In this document: positions 32,206-43,116 of the stretch, one piece after another
How positions within the stretch are numbered: position 1 is the first letter of the stretch
Layout: each line of letters begins with the position of its first letter
Source: Neoarius graeffei
Lineage: Eukaryota; Chordata; Actinopteri; Siluriformes; Ariidae
Reading direction: 5' to 3'
NCBI RefSeq assembly: GCF_027579695.1
Contig: NC_083587.1
Location: 3,056,501 to 3,120,500, forward strand
Length of the DNA stretch: 64,000 bases
Position numbers and translations under genes: made by a program
Notes under the pieces: model-generated
What the model saw: only the letters and a program-made list of their open reading frames with translations
Databases searched by the model: none
Told to the model about the DNA's origin: nothing

Positions 32206-33113
32206 CTCCCTCTCCCTTTTTTGTTTAAATTTATTTATTTATCTCCCTCTCCTTTCCTCCCTTCTCTTTCTCTCTGCCTTTCTCTACTTCACTCATCCCT
32301 GTTCTGCCTGGGCCCCATGGGTGGCTTGGGTGGCCTGGTCCTGTCGGGTTGCCATGTGGGACCGGTGTTGGTCTGTGCTGTGGGGTATTCGTGGGTTCTG
32401 GGCCCCCGCCGCGCACTTGCCCTTTGCGCACACACATACCTCTTCATGGCAACATGCCTTATTCTCTTTTAAATGCACTACACATTAGATTGCATACATC
32501 ATACATCTACCAATAACAAGAACAACAAATAGAATAGGGCAAGCGAGGCATGCATGCAGATGCCTCTGCAGGTGTTTCACTGCACACCTCGCTTCTTTTA
32601 ATGTTAACACAATTTAGAGGAGGCATATATCTATGAGTACACAGGGTTGTTGCAGTGCGCAGGGGGAAATCTGGGCAGAGACTCACCCTGCGCGCACACT
32701 TTTTTAAATGCAATACATTAGAGAAACCCACAATATAGCCATTTACATTCTTACATAGGACAAATATGGCGTGTTGCGTGATGGTCTGGATTCGAGGTGT
32801 GGTGGGTCGTGGGGGGGGTGCTGGGGACCCTGGGCCATGGGCTGGTTAGCACGCAGGGCCTTCCCTCTGCCATCTCATTGTGGTATATCTTGTGCGGGAG
32901 CGGGACGACACCGTGGTCATACTTGGGTGCCCAGGCAATCTGTATAATCAGTAAGTTAATCAAATTATTCCTATTCTTATCCCTATTCTTATTTCTCTTA
33001 TTATTATCCTACATAAAGATAATAATACTCATTTCCTTTGAAACCCTCCTTGTCTGCGATCTAGCCTCCATCTCCCCAGTCCAACAGTAAGTCAGTACTA
33101 CTCCTTACATACA

Positions 33114-33155
<42 letters not shown>

Positions 33156-33335
33156 TATATACACACACACGGACATCTCCATATACACATTATTCCTTAC
33201 TGTTAATTTTGGTTTTTCACTCAATTTTAAATTCGGTGTTGTGTTTGAATTCTGTTTTTTTGTGTAGTTGTATTGTGATTGTTTTGTATAATTGTATTGT
33301 ATACGAATTTAAAAAAAAATTAAATAAAAAAATAA
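32204..33335 (+). other. Probable 3' UTR and A-rich tail of the L1/Tx1 fragment
   Basis: No coding motif. GC-richer stretches (32300-32420, 32790-32830) alternate with AT-rich sequence and end in an A-rich tail with AATAAA at 33320-33340. A (CA)n run lies at 33109-33151. Assignment to the L1 copy rests on position and the tail. Confidence 0.5.
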
Positions 33336-34210
33336 AAGGAGAGAGAGAGCAGGGAAAGGGAGCTCTCCCCCAACCAGAACACTCAGTGGCGTGCACAGAC
33401 ATTTTGGGGGGCAAGTGCTCTGGGGGGAAAAAAGGGCACTTTTTTGTGCATGTGGAACACCTTATTATAAAAGTCTGAGATTTAACCCTCCTCTTGTGTT
33501 CGGGTCGCCACTGACCCGTTTTAGTTTTTAAAGGTGTAAAACAACCACTTAATGTTAATTTATTACATCAAGGCTTTTTGACTTTGCCAGGAATCTCTAG
33601 TTGAACAAAATAGAAAAAGAAATTTTTGTTTTCCTAAATCTGAAAATGGTCTAGCAAAAAATATAGTACTTATGTGCAGTTGTTTCTGTATGCGACGGAC
33701 TACTTCACGACAAAATAATTAAAGCTTGGGCTTAGAGGGCAAACAATACATTTTCACTCGATTCATGTGTTACCTGGCTGGTGGGGCAGGGGAAGAGCTG
33801 ACTGACTGCCCGATGTGTTGTCTGCGCTACGACAAGGCCGTGGCTTCCAGGATGCTATGCTGCTGCAACCTCACATTGAATGCACTGCACGCTTGTTCAC
33901 GTGACAGAGCAAGAGAGACAGAGGTCCGGTGTGTGTGCGGAGGGGGCACACATCGGGACATTATTTTCACACACGCTTTTAATGCCGTGGCTTTTCTAAA
34001 AGATCATGTCGACATTGGCCTCAGTAAACTGTAAAAAAAAAAATTCAAAAGGGCACTTTTTTGGACAGAGGGCAGAGGGGCAGGTGCTTGAGCACCACCT
34101 CGTGTCTATCTGTGCACGCCACTGAGAACACTTGTGTGTGTGCACACGTGCGTGCCTGGGACAGTGAATGTAAAAGCTGAAAAGCTACAATAAAAGAGGG
34201 TTTTGAGAAC
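33336..34210 (+). repeat. Orphan Gmr1 LTR fragment, split by a hAT MITE
   Basis: 33336-33383 (GGAGAGAGAGAGCAGG then GGGAGCTCTCCCCCAACCAGA) and 34133-34210 (CTTGTGTGTGTGCACACG to ACAATAAAAGAGGGTTTTGAG) match the R/U5 part of the copy B LTR in order. The two pieces become contiguous once the MITE and one 8-bp duplication are removed. Confidence 0.7.
33384..34124. mobile_element. hAT-like MITE
   Basis: The inverted ends are CAGTGGCGTGCACAGA and TCTGTGCACGCCACTG, with a perfect 8-bp duplication AGAACACT (33376-33383, 34125-34132). It is 741 bp with no transposase. An inner stretch starting TTAACCCTCCTCTTGTGTTC at 33482 looks like one end of a piggyBac-type element, with no matching second end. 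Confidence 0.85.
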
Positions 34211-35555
34211 AAAAAAAAAGAAATCAGAGAAATTTCTCAGTCCTTCAGCATCCTTTGACTGGATTTTGGGCCAGTTGGATAACTTTTCTCTGAAGGCCTT
34301 TTGGATGATAAATGGCTACCCATACCTCTGATTGAGCTTGTTCCAAGCATCACTGTACGCTTCACTGTCACTGTGATAGAAAGTCCCTTCTAAACACTTG
34401 AGAGCAGAGCAGTGGAGATGTTCTTTCTATCTATGAGTGACATAAATGAAGCTTTCCACTCAACAAATTCAATTGGATTGCCATTAAACACAGTGGGCTC
34501 TGGCATTGGAAGCCTATTAATAGCGATGCTGTCATGAACGGCTTGTGCTAGGCAAGAGATGTCGATGGGAGGAGATGGAGCGTTGGCTGTTTGAAGATGT
34601 GTTGTGGCCGGACGAGGAATGTAGCTGTGTGGCACAGGGTCATGCAAGGACTGAAAAGACTGGTTATCAGACTCCTCTTTTTCTTCTCTGTAGTAGGCTT
34701 CAAGTCTGGCCTGAGCAGCCTTTAGGTCTCTTTCAACTTGCATACATTTTAATTCAGCTTTGTATTTTTCCCATTCCCTCCTTTGTTCCTCCTCTAGGGC
34801 TCTTATCTTCTCCTGTTGTTTCTTTTTCTCCAGTAACGCCTTATACTCAACTTCCTTTTCAGCTACATCTGTGGCCACTTCTGCTCACTTGGCTGCAACA
34901 CTGGAGTGCTTGGAGTGACAACTAGAGTTCAATTTTGAAGCAGAACCATAAATGGACCAGGAGTAGTCAGGCTCCAGCAGCTCACGCAAGCGCCTTCCTT
35001 CATGTTCTGCATCCTTTACACCAGTCAGTCTTTCATTCAGAATTTTAACAATGTCACTCGTTACAGCAGTGCAAGCATCAACTTTGCACTTTAGCTCTGT
35101 GTCTGGTGTGCCTTGTGCTCAGTTCATCATAAACTTTCATTATGTCCGTTTTGCTTTTTTCCAGTTCGTCAGCAAGGAATGCCAGGTGCTTTTCTGTCAG
35201 CTCAGATTTTAGTTCTTGCCATGTTTTATGAGCTTGGGCTTTCCACTGTTCATAAAGGCTAACAAGTTTCTTTTCCCTTTTGCTCTGTTCTTCTCTACGA
35301 TATGCTAGCATTTTTTCAGTGGGAATTCGCGTGTGCTCAGAGCGCCTAGCTAAATCTGTAGCATCTTGTTCATCATTTAACAGTTCAGCAAGAAGTTTTT
35401 CCTTGGTTTGTAAAGTCTCTTTCAGATCATGTCTGACAGCACCTTGTTTTCTTTCCTTTTCAAGCAATTCCTTGCATTCTTCTATTACCTTTCGAAGAAT
35501 GGCGATCTGCTCCTCCTTATCCTTGCTGGGCAGATTAGCATTGTTTCCCTCCATT
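34211..35555 (-). pseudogene. BEL/Pao gag relic
   Basis: It starts MEGNNANLPSKDKEEQIAIL at 35554 and has long Glu/Lys/Gln-rich coiled-coil segments. After a frame break (about 34880-35080), more coiled coil follows, then PEPTVFNGNPIEFVEWKASF, a motif of the BEL/Pao gag core. Further remnants of the same domain (AWNKLNQRYGQPF type) continue to about 34215 in another frame. Only gag remains; protease and polymerase are missing. It belongs to a different LTR type from the element at 1-9937. Confidence 0.75.
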
Positions 35556-35737
35556 TTCGTTATCCTTTGTCCTTTTGTCCTTTAATCCATGTCGCTTCTT
35601 TTACCACCACACCGTCTTCAACTGATCACTGTTCTTGTCCTTTTCATCCAGAGAAATAGTCCTTTCTTCCATTGAAATGTTCGATGCAGCAGGTTAGCTG
35701 GAGAGGTGAAGCTCTTACTGTACGGATCCCATAAGTA

Positions 35738-36014
35738 TGTGATGGCAATGATCTTGACTGCTGGTGAAGTTCATGGTTTATTTTCTTCTTAACACAGTAC
35801 ACTTTCAATAAACTTGGCAAACAACGACCACCATAAGAGCTTGTGCCTCCTTATGGGTCTGTAAATTAGATTAGATAGAACTTTGTAAAACTGTTCAACT
35901 TTATGCATCTGTCTCTGACGAGCGCCGTAACCTTACTGAGTATTCCATAGCAAGTAAAAGGAAAGTAAACAAAATGATGTTGACCCTTATCAAAATAAAA
36001 GCCTGCTTTTCACA
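35738..36014 (-). repeat. Probable LTR of the BEL gag relic
   Basis: It lies just upstream of the gag leader with matching ends TGTGA and TCACA. The minus strand has AATAAA near 35782, close to the 3' end as expected. Bases 35556-35737 would be the leader. Ends are inferred from one copy. Confidence 0.5.
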
Positions 36015-36203
36015 TTAATCCATAGGGTGGCTTAAGGCCTCTGTACTCTGAGAAATCTTAACTAATGAGCAATCCTTTATGCAAATATCAAAAAATAATC
36101 ATCTCAGAAATATTGCACAGGTAATCAACTTGAAATAATAAATCTTTCAGGGGGTTATTTACACAAACTGTGGAAACTTCACACTGGCCTTCAAACACAT
36201 TGG

Positions 36204-36789
36204 TGTCACAGTCCGGTCCAGTCCATCCATGCCTGAGTTTGTGGGATTTCCATGCCGGCTGCAGGCCGGATCTGGGACAGGAATTCAGTCCTGCCTTGCT
36301 GAAGGCCACTTTCCTAAAGCAGCACACCCACACTGCTACCACTCCTCTCCCATCAGCCAGAGCCTTTTTAAGAACTGTTTGGAGCTACTCCAGTTGTCAG
36401 ACTGTGTTTAGTAGACTTTCCTCACTTCAACTTGTTGGTATTGGTCCTTGGGGTTTTTTTTGTCTAGTTTTCCGTCCAGTTGTTTGCCCCTGTTTTACTT
36501 GCCTGTTCTTTTGGATTGTGTTTTGCTTCCTCTGCCTGGATTTCCCTTATCCCTGTGTTCATCAGTTTTGGTGAAGCTTTTTCTGTCCTGTTTTTGTCCC
36601 TGACTGTGCCTACCTGCTCCCTCTGTGTTTTTGATCTCCTGGCCTGTTCTTTGACTGCTGACTTTTGCCTGAGCCCTACTGTACCTCTGCCCTGGACTTC
36701 ATTAAAGAAGGGTGTCTCTTCCCCCGTACACTGCCTGTCTTGAGTCTGCTCTTGGGTCCTCACTTCACTTCAGCTTGCCATTTCTGACA
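36204..36789 (+). repeat. Solo LTR, 586 bp
   Basis: It begins TGTCACAGTCC and ends ATTTCTGACA, flanked by a perfect 6-bp duplication CATTGG (36198-36203, 36790-36795). ATTAAAG at about 36702 could serve as a polyadenylation signal. No internal region is present, as after recombination between two LTRs. Small open frames on both strands are not genes. Confidence 0.75.
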
Positions 36790-38105
36790 CATTGGATTCT
36801 TTGCCTATTCTCTCTTTCTCCAGACTCTAGGGCCTTGATTTCCAAATGAAATAGAAAATTTACTTTCATATGAAAAAAGGACTTTGGACCACTGAGCAAC
36901 AGTCCAGTTCTTTCTCTCCTTAGCCCAGGTTACACACTTCTGACATCATCTCTGGTTCAGGAGTGGCTTGACATTAGGAATGTGATCATTGTAGCCTCTT
37001 TCCTGAAGACATCTGTGCATGATGGCTCTTGATGCACTGACACCAGCTTCAGTCCACTCCTTGTGAAGCTCTTCCAAGTTCTTGAATCAACTTTTCTTGA
37101 CAATCCTCTCAAGGCTGTGTTCATCCCTCTTGCTTGTATAGCTTTTCCAGCCAGCCTTTTCAACAGTGACCTCCTGTGGATTACCCTCCTTGTAGAGGTG
37201 GAGGTGATTGTCTTCTGGAAAACAACTCGGCAGTCTTCTCCATGTTTGTGGTTGCATGTACTGAACGAGACTGAGAGATACAGTATTTATACTGTTTTAC
37301 TCAAATGTGTACAGTATAAGAATTGTATGGTTTTGAGCTCAAAGCCTCTGATCCTTGGAGAGAGAGAACTGTATCTAACAACTAGCTTTGGCAGCAATGA
37401 AACCTATTACTTTAACTCAAGGCTAAAGGCCCAACTCACAATGCTCTGTATCCTGTTTTTGCACTGGTTTTATTCTTAAAGTTGTGAGCAGAAATGATTT
37501 GGTGCCATTTTCACCCCCAGTGTGATAAGCGGGTGCGTGACCAGCACCTTCATGGCTGCAGGAGCGGATGGCTGCTTGCTTGTGCTGGATTACCTCTACC
37601 TCCTCCCCCTCAAGTCTCGTGTTTTAAAGTGTACTTGTGTTATTGTGTGCTTATGTGCAGAGGTTTTTAAATATTCCCACACTATACTCCTGACAGGAGC
37701 ATGGGGGGGGGGGGGTTCTTTTTTTTTCCTCATCTCTCCTCATGTTGTTATTATTGTGTTTCCTTTTCTTTTATCCCTGTCTTCCTGTCCTGTTCCCCTT
37801 CTGTAAGGACAGGTTGATGGTCAATTTCGCTGGCAACAGTGATGATAAAGGGTTCATTCATTCATATTTGTATCTCCACTGCTTTGATGCTTCTTTCAGG
37901 ATGTTGGTCTGCTTGCTGCTATTCTTCTTCTGCCATTCTGTCTTCTCTTTACAAAATAAATTACACCTCTTAAGATGTGTAGATCCTCCACTGAGGGTCA
38001 CCCTAATTGTCATAACTGATCATATTTTATCTTAGCTCATGTGGAAAAGGAAATATTGGAAAGCATTGCTATTACCTCTGCCAAGGAGGTTGGTTTTGGT
38101 GCAGT
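36790..38105. other. No identifiable gene
   Basis: 36870-37210 reads like part of an old DNA transposon on the minus strand (fragment with KSFTRSGLKLV-like peptides), but I cannot name it. The rest is T-rich, with a G-run at 37703-37716. Confidence 0.35.
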
Positions 38106-38708
38106 TTTTTTTCCAATAAATTGACTTGTATGATGCTTTTAACAATAGGCCTTGTCACAAATCAGCTTGACAGAAAAATACAGATTTTTAAATCAATTAA
38201 TGAATAAATTTATCCCTAATGAGCAAGCCTGAGGCAATGGTGGCAAGGAAAAACTCCCTGAAACAACAAAAAGAAACCCATCCTTATTTGGGTGATGACA
38301 CTGCATGACTATAAATAACTCACTTCTATAAGTGTGTGCTATATGGTAAAAAATGCAATTGTATAACCAGGAAATTCATTAGCATTTTAACATGAAGTCT
38401 ATTTTGTTGACATTATCAACTGTTCATTGACAGAGACTTGAGTGCAAAACTTTTCATGACAACTGCAGTCCTAAAGTGTATATTTAGATTGTCCATATGG
38501 GGCCATCCTCCACATGAGAGAAGTGATAAGAACCTCAGCTAGAAATAGGGCATCAGGATGGATCAGGGGCTGTACATCTAGGGCCATCCTAACATGGGCG
38601 AAGTGATGAGAACTCCAGCCAGAAGTATGGCAGCAGGCTGGATCAGGCAGGTCCAAAGAGCAGAAGAGGTCAGCATCACTGGTATATCAAGGAGTGACAT
38701 GTAACTTG

Positions 38709-38743
<35 letters not shown>

Positions 38744-39014
38744 AACAGATATTGTTACATTTGCCCATTGTCACCTGTAGTTAAGAAAACGTTTTGTTCC
38801 AAGTGCAAGCAACGACTCCAGCAAGATTAACAATAACAGCATAACTGAAATGGAGAGCCAGAAAGTAACACAGACATGAGGGAGCCTTGGAACATAAAGC
38901 AGCAGCTATTCCAATGTCAACAAACCCAAGTGAGAGTGGGGGGGACGACAGCATTCATACATCCCAGTTTACCAAAACACTGTGCCTGAGGACCCTCCAG
39001 ATGTACTCCTTTAA

Positions 39015-39395
39015 CTAATAAAAACTATTAGAAAAAGCTTGATGAAAAAGATATGTTTTCAGCATTAAACACTGAGACTGTCTGTCTGAGTCCCGAACAC
39101 TACTTGGAAGGCTGTTCCATAACTGTGGGGCATTGTAAGAAAAGGCTCTGCCCCCTGATGTAGTCTTTATTATATGAGGTACCAACAGGTAGCCTGCACC
39201 TTTTGATCCAAGTTGGCACTGTGGGTCCAGAAGGACCAGAATTTCGTTCATGTACTGTGGTGCGAGACCATTCAGTGCTTTAAAAGTCAATAGTAGTATT
39301 TTATAATCAAATGTGAAATTTGATTGGGAGCCAATACAATGTGGATAAGATAGGGGTGATGTGGTCATATCTTCTAGTAAGGACTCCTGCTGCTC
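39015..39395 (-). pseudogene. LINE-1b RT C-terminal segment
   Basis: [40 protein letters not shown] and LWNSLPSSVRDS match the C terminus of LINE-1a ORF2 with scattered changes. It is cut by Gmr1 copy D at 39396. Confidence 0.85.
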
Positions 39396-39474
39396 CACCC
39401 CAGACGGCCCGCAGCACCCGCGGTGCCCTACCAGTTCCTACTTCCATGTCTGTGTCTTCCCCCCCCTCAGGTGA

Positions 39475-40230
39475 GTGAGCTCCGAAACACCGGTGCAGAG
39501 GGAGAGCCTGGGCCGGTATGCTTGCGCTGCGGGGAGCCGGGGGCACCTCCAGCATCAATGCTCGGCGATGGAGGTGGGCGCAGTGGTCCGGATCCCTGAC
39601 ATGCCAGGAACCACCCTCGATCGGGCCAGAGCGTATCGCATACCGGTGAGTGTCCAAGGGGATACGTATCAGGCTTTGGTGGACTCCGGCTGTAATCAGA
39701 CCTCAATCCACCAAAGCCTGGTGCAAGACGAGGCACTGGGGAGAGCACAATTGGTGAAGGTGTTGTGTGTGCACAGGGATGTTCACAACTACCCTTTAGT
39801 GTCGGTCCACATTCTATTTCAAGGGGAGAAATTTAGAGTAAAGGCGGCGGTTAATCCTTGCCTTACCCACTCGATAATTTTGGGGACTGATTGGCTGGGA
39901 TTTAGGGAATTAATGGCACATTTAGTGAGGAGTGGGGCCTGCCATAATTTAGCGGTGGGAGGTCCCAGTGTGGCATTGGTGGAAGCAGCTGTCACAGAGC
40001 CGTCTACGTCATCACCGCATCAGAGTGAGGAGCAGCAGGCTCCTCCTCCCTCTCTCGGGGAATCCCTCGCAGATTTCCCGTTAAAGCAGTCGCAAGATGA
40101 GACTCTGCGGCATGCGTTTGACCAAGTGAGAGTAATCGATGGTCAAATGCTCCAGCCAAATGCCACCCCATCCTTCCCCTATTTTTCCATTATTAAGGAT
40201 AGGTTATACCGAGTGACGCAGGACACTTAG
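39475..40230 (+). pseudogene. Gmr1 CCHC remnant and retropepsin, copy D
   Basis: The knuckle is damaged (frame change in the GCGGGGAGCC stretch at 39530). The protease has YQALVDSGCNQTSI and HSIILGTDWLGF. The frame runs on through SLGESLADFPLKQSQDE and AFDQVRVIDGQ into the integrase leader. It stops at TAG (40228-40230) after VTQDT, where copies A and B read on. Confidence 0.85.
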
Positions 40231-41240
40231 ACGAAGGAACCGATAACACAGCTTTTGATCCCAAAGAGCCGCCGGGAATTTATATTCCAGGCAGCTCACT
40301 TTAATCCCATGGCCGGACACTTAGGGCAGGATAAGACACTAGCCCAAATAATGGCCCGGTTCTATTGGCCAGGGATTCGCAGCGATGTCCGTAGGTGGTG
40401 TACGGCGTGCCGCGAATGCCAGTTAGTAAATCAAGTGGCCATTCAAAAAGCGCCTTTGCGCCCTCTGCCAATAATTGAGACCCCATTCGAAAGAATTGGG
40501 ATAGATCTCGTCGGGCCTTTAGATCAGTCAACACGAGGATATTGCTTTAATTTAGTTCTGGTGGACTATGCAACGCGATATCTGGAAGCAGTGCCTCTTC
40601 GCAATATCTCAGCAGGCAGTATTGCGGAAGCACTCTTCCACATCATCTCCCGAGTCGGAATCCCCAAAGAGATTCTGACTGATCAAGGCACTACGTTTAT
40701 GTCATGCACACTGCACGAACTGTATGGGTTACTGGGAATTAAGCCTATCCGCACCAGCATTTATCACCCACAAACAGATGGCTTAGTCAAACGGTTCAAC
40801 TGCACCCTCAAGAACATTATTTGAAAATTTGTAAGCAAGGACGCACGCAGCTGGGATAAATGGCTCGAGCCTGTTATTCACAGTGCGAGAGGTCCCACAA
40901 GCCTCCATGGGGTTCTCCCCGTTTGAATTCTTATACGGGCGTAAGCCGCGTGACATTTTAGATGTGCTTTGTGAAAATTGGGAGGAAGGACCTTCAACAA
41001 GCAAAAATGAAATTCAATACGTTATGGACCTGCGCGCCAAACTCCACACCCTCATGCACCTAACCTAGGAGAATTTGCGGCAGGCCCAAGAACGTCAAGT
41101 TCATCTGTACAACAGGGGCACGTGCCTTAGAGAATTCACACCGGGAGATAAAGTACTCGTGTTGTTGCCCACGTCGAGCTCCAAATTGATCGCCAGGTGG
41201 TAAGGACCCTTTGAGGTCACACGGCGAGTCAGGGACGTAG
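40231..41240 (+). pseudogene. Gmr1 integrase, copy D
   Basis: HFNPMAGHLGQDK and CTACRECQ (zinc module), RIGIDLVGPLDQS, LTDQGTTFMS and GLVKRFNCTLKNI. The catalytic Glu of VERF is Lys here (VKRF), so the DDE triad is incomplete even apart from the stops near 40824 and 41068. Confidence 0.85.
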
Positions 41241-41243
41241 ATT

Positions 41244-42020
41244 ATGAGGTGTGGTGAATGGACAGGGGTGGGGCGTTACAGATTTACCACCTATTTAAAA
41301 ATTTGGAATGAGGAGGTTCCCGTGGCGTTGGTGTCGGTGGTTCCGGAGAAGGCGGAGCTGGGGCCGGAGGTTCAAAAGGGAACATTGACATCGCGTACCT
41401 CTCCGGTCCCCTGTGGAGACCACCTCTCCCCGACCCAACTCACGGAGGTTGCCCAGTTGCAGACCGAATTTTCGGATGTGTTCTCGCCCCTGCCCGGCCG
41501 CACCAGCCTCATAGAACACCACATAGAGATGCCCCCAGGGGTGGTAGTGCGCAGCCGCCCTTACAGGCTACCTGAACACAAGAAAAAAGTGGTTTGGGAA
41601 GAACCCAAGGCAATGCTCAAAATGGGCATCGTCGATGAGTCCCACAGTGACTGGAGCAGCCCGGTGGTCTTGGTTCCCAAGGCCGACGGGTCGGTCCGGT
41701 TCTGTGTAGACTATAGAAAAGTCAACGCGGTGTCTAAATTCGATGCATACCCAATGCCTCGTATTGTAGTACGGTATCTGGGCTTCCACTTGGGCAATGG
41801 GCAGGTGTGTCCCCAAATTAATAAGACAGCAGCGATTGTGGCCTGCCCAAGGTCCAAGACCAAAAAGGGGGTGAGACAGTTCCTGGGGCTGGCTAGCTAC
41901 TATTGTAGGTTTATACCTAATTATTTGGACGTCACCAGCCCGCTGACTGATCTCACTAAAAAGGGGCACCAGATCCGGTCCAGTGGACAGAGCAATGCCA
42001 GCGGGCTTTCTCTGAGGTAA
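41244..42020 (+). pseudogene. Gmr1 reverse transcriptase, copy D, palm deleted
   Basis: RT fingers are present (YRLPEHKKKVVWEE, SDWSSPVVLVPKADGSV, CVDYRKVNAVSKFDA). After MPRIV the sequence jumps to VRYLGFHLGNGQ, the thumb region, so about 360 bp that in copy A hold both palm motifs and YLDD are absent. The frame stays open across the junction. Confidence 0.88.
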
Positions 42021-42332
42021 AGGCTGCACTGTATGGGGGGGCCACTGTTACACTCCCCTGACTTTTCTCTCCCCTTTGTTTTGCAGACCGATGCGTCAGA
42101 CAGAGGGCTGGGGGCTGTTCTGTCCCAGGAGGTGGAGGATCGTCCAGTGCTGTACATCAGCCGGAAGCTGTCAGTGCATGAGGGCTGGTACAGCACCATA
42201 GAAAAGGAGTGCCTCACCAAGTGGGCGGTCCTCGCCCTCCGCTACTACCTACTGGGATTTCCTCTCCCGTCAAAAGGGGGGGGTCAGCTGCAGGCCGGAT
42301 GGCTCCCGGGCCTGAGTCGGGCGGTGGGGGTA
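42021..42332 (+). pseudogene. Gmr1 RNase H remnant, copy D
   Basis: [18 protein letters not shown] keeps the first catalytic Asp that copy A has lost. YSTIEKECL follows, then a deletion joins YYLLGF to a segment near the polypurine tract (AAAAGGGGGGG at about 42272). Confidence 0.8.
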
Positions 42333-42631
42333 TGTGGCAGCGGGGGCGTGGTCAAGCGGTGGTCTGTGAATGGAGGGCGGAGTCAGGGAAGGTAAGTGGC
42401 AGAATCACTGCACCTGATGTGAGTTAACCTGTGTTTGTGTGTCTTCCCCAGTGACCACGCCCTATAAAAGGAGAGAGTAGAGAAAGCATGCTCTCTCCCG
42501 ACCCAAATGCATGTGTGTGCAAGAGTGAATGAGCTGAAAAGCCACCTATAAAACAGAAAATAAAAAGTTTCTGAGAATTCAGTTCTGGCCTGCCGTGCTT
42601 CTGTGCTCCACCCACTTGCTCTAGTTCTACA
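42333..42631 (+). repeat. 3' LTR of Gmr1 copy D
   Basis: It starts TGTGGCAGCGGGGGCGTGG and ends CTAGTTCTACA. CTATAAAAGGAG (about 42461) is a good TATA box and AATAAAAAG at about 42559 a polyadenylation signal. The middle part resembles the copy B LTR more than copy A. Confidence 0.85.
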
Positions 42632-42749
42632 TTGGAATATCCAGACAGTCAGGTGTTACAATAATCCAACTTAGAGTTAACAAAAGCATGAACTAGTTTT
42701 TCTGCATCATGTAGTGACATTATATTTCTTAACTTAGCAATATTTAAGA

Positions 42750-43116
42750 AGAAGAAGCTATTATTTCTCACATGCACAATCAAGCACAGTGAAAATTCAT
42801 CCTCTATATTTAACCCATCTGAAGCAGTGAACACACACACAGAGCAGTGGGCAGCCATACTACAGCACCTGGGGAGCAGCTAGGGGTTCAGTACCTTGCT
42901 CAAGGGCACTTTAGCCCAAGGCCACCCCATGTGAACCTAACTGCATGTCTTTGAACTGTGGGGGAAACTGGAGCACCCGGAAGAAACCCACACAGACATG
43001 GGGAGAACATGCAAACTCCACATAGAACGCCCCCTCCCGTCAGCCACTGGGCTTGAACCCAAAACCTTCTTGCTGTGAGGTGAGAGTGCTAACCACTACA
43101 CCATTGTGCCACCCTA
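42750..43116 (-). repeat. V-SINE-like SINE, copy 3 (reverse orientation)
   Basis: Reading the minus strand from 43116: tRNA-like head, the core with CCGGGTGCTCCAGTTTCCCC and AAAGACATGCAG, then a tail block (CTTGAGCAAGGTACTGAACC type) different from copies 1 and 2. It is inserted in LINE-1b; a Tc1 element landed right at its head. Confidence 0.75.

Larger units (their letters stand above)
39396..42631 (+). mobile_element. Gmr1-like Ty3 retrotransposon copy D, internally deleted
   Basis: It lacks the 5' LTR and most of gag. From a CCHC remnant near 39510 it has protease, integrase, truncated RT, truncated RNase H and the 3' LTR (42333-42631), again with integrase before RT. Two internal deletions remove the RT palm (junction about 41766) and the RNase H centre (junction about 42258). 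About 35 bp of the target LINE is missing at the insertion. Confidence 0.88.

Noticed and set aside
32130..32472. Open frames starting in the (TA)n run (also at 52207-52610 and 57803-57983)
   Set aside because: They are Tyr-Ile repeats from a microsatellite.
33482..33723. piggyBac-like end TTAACCCTCCTC
   Set aside because: Only one end is visible, so it was not listed as a separate element.
36170..36763. Several overlapping frames of 60-134 codons
   Set aside because: They lie in a solo LTR with target duplications and show no domain.
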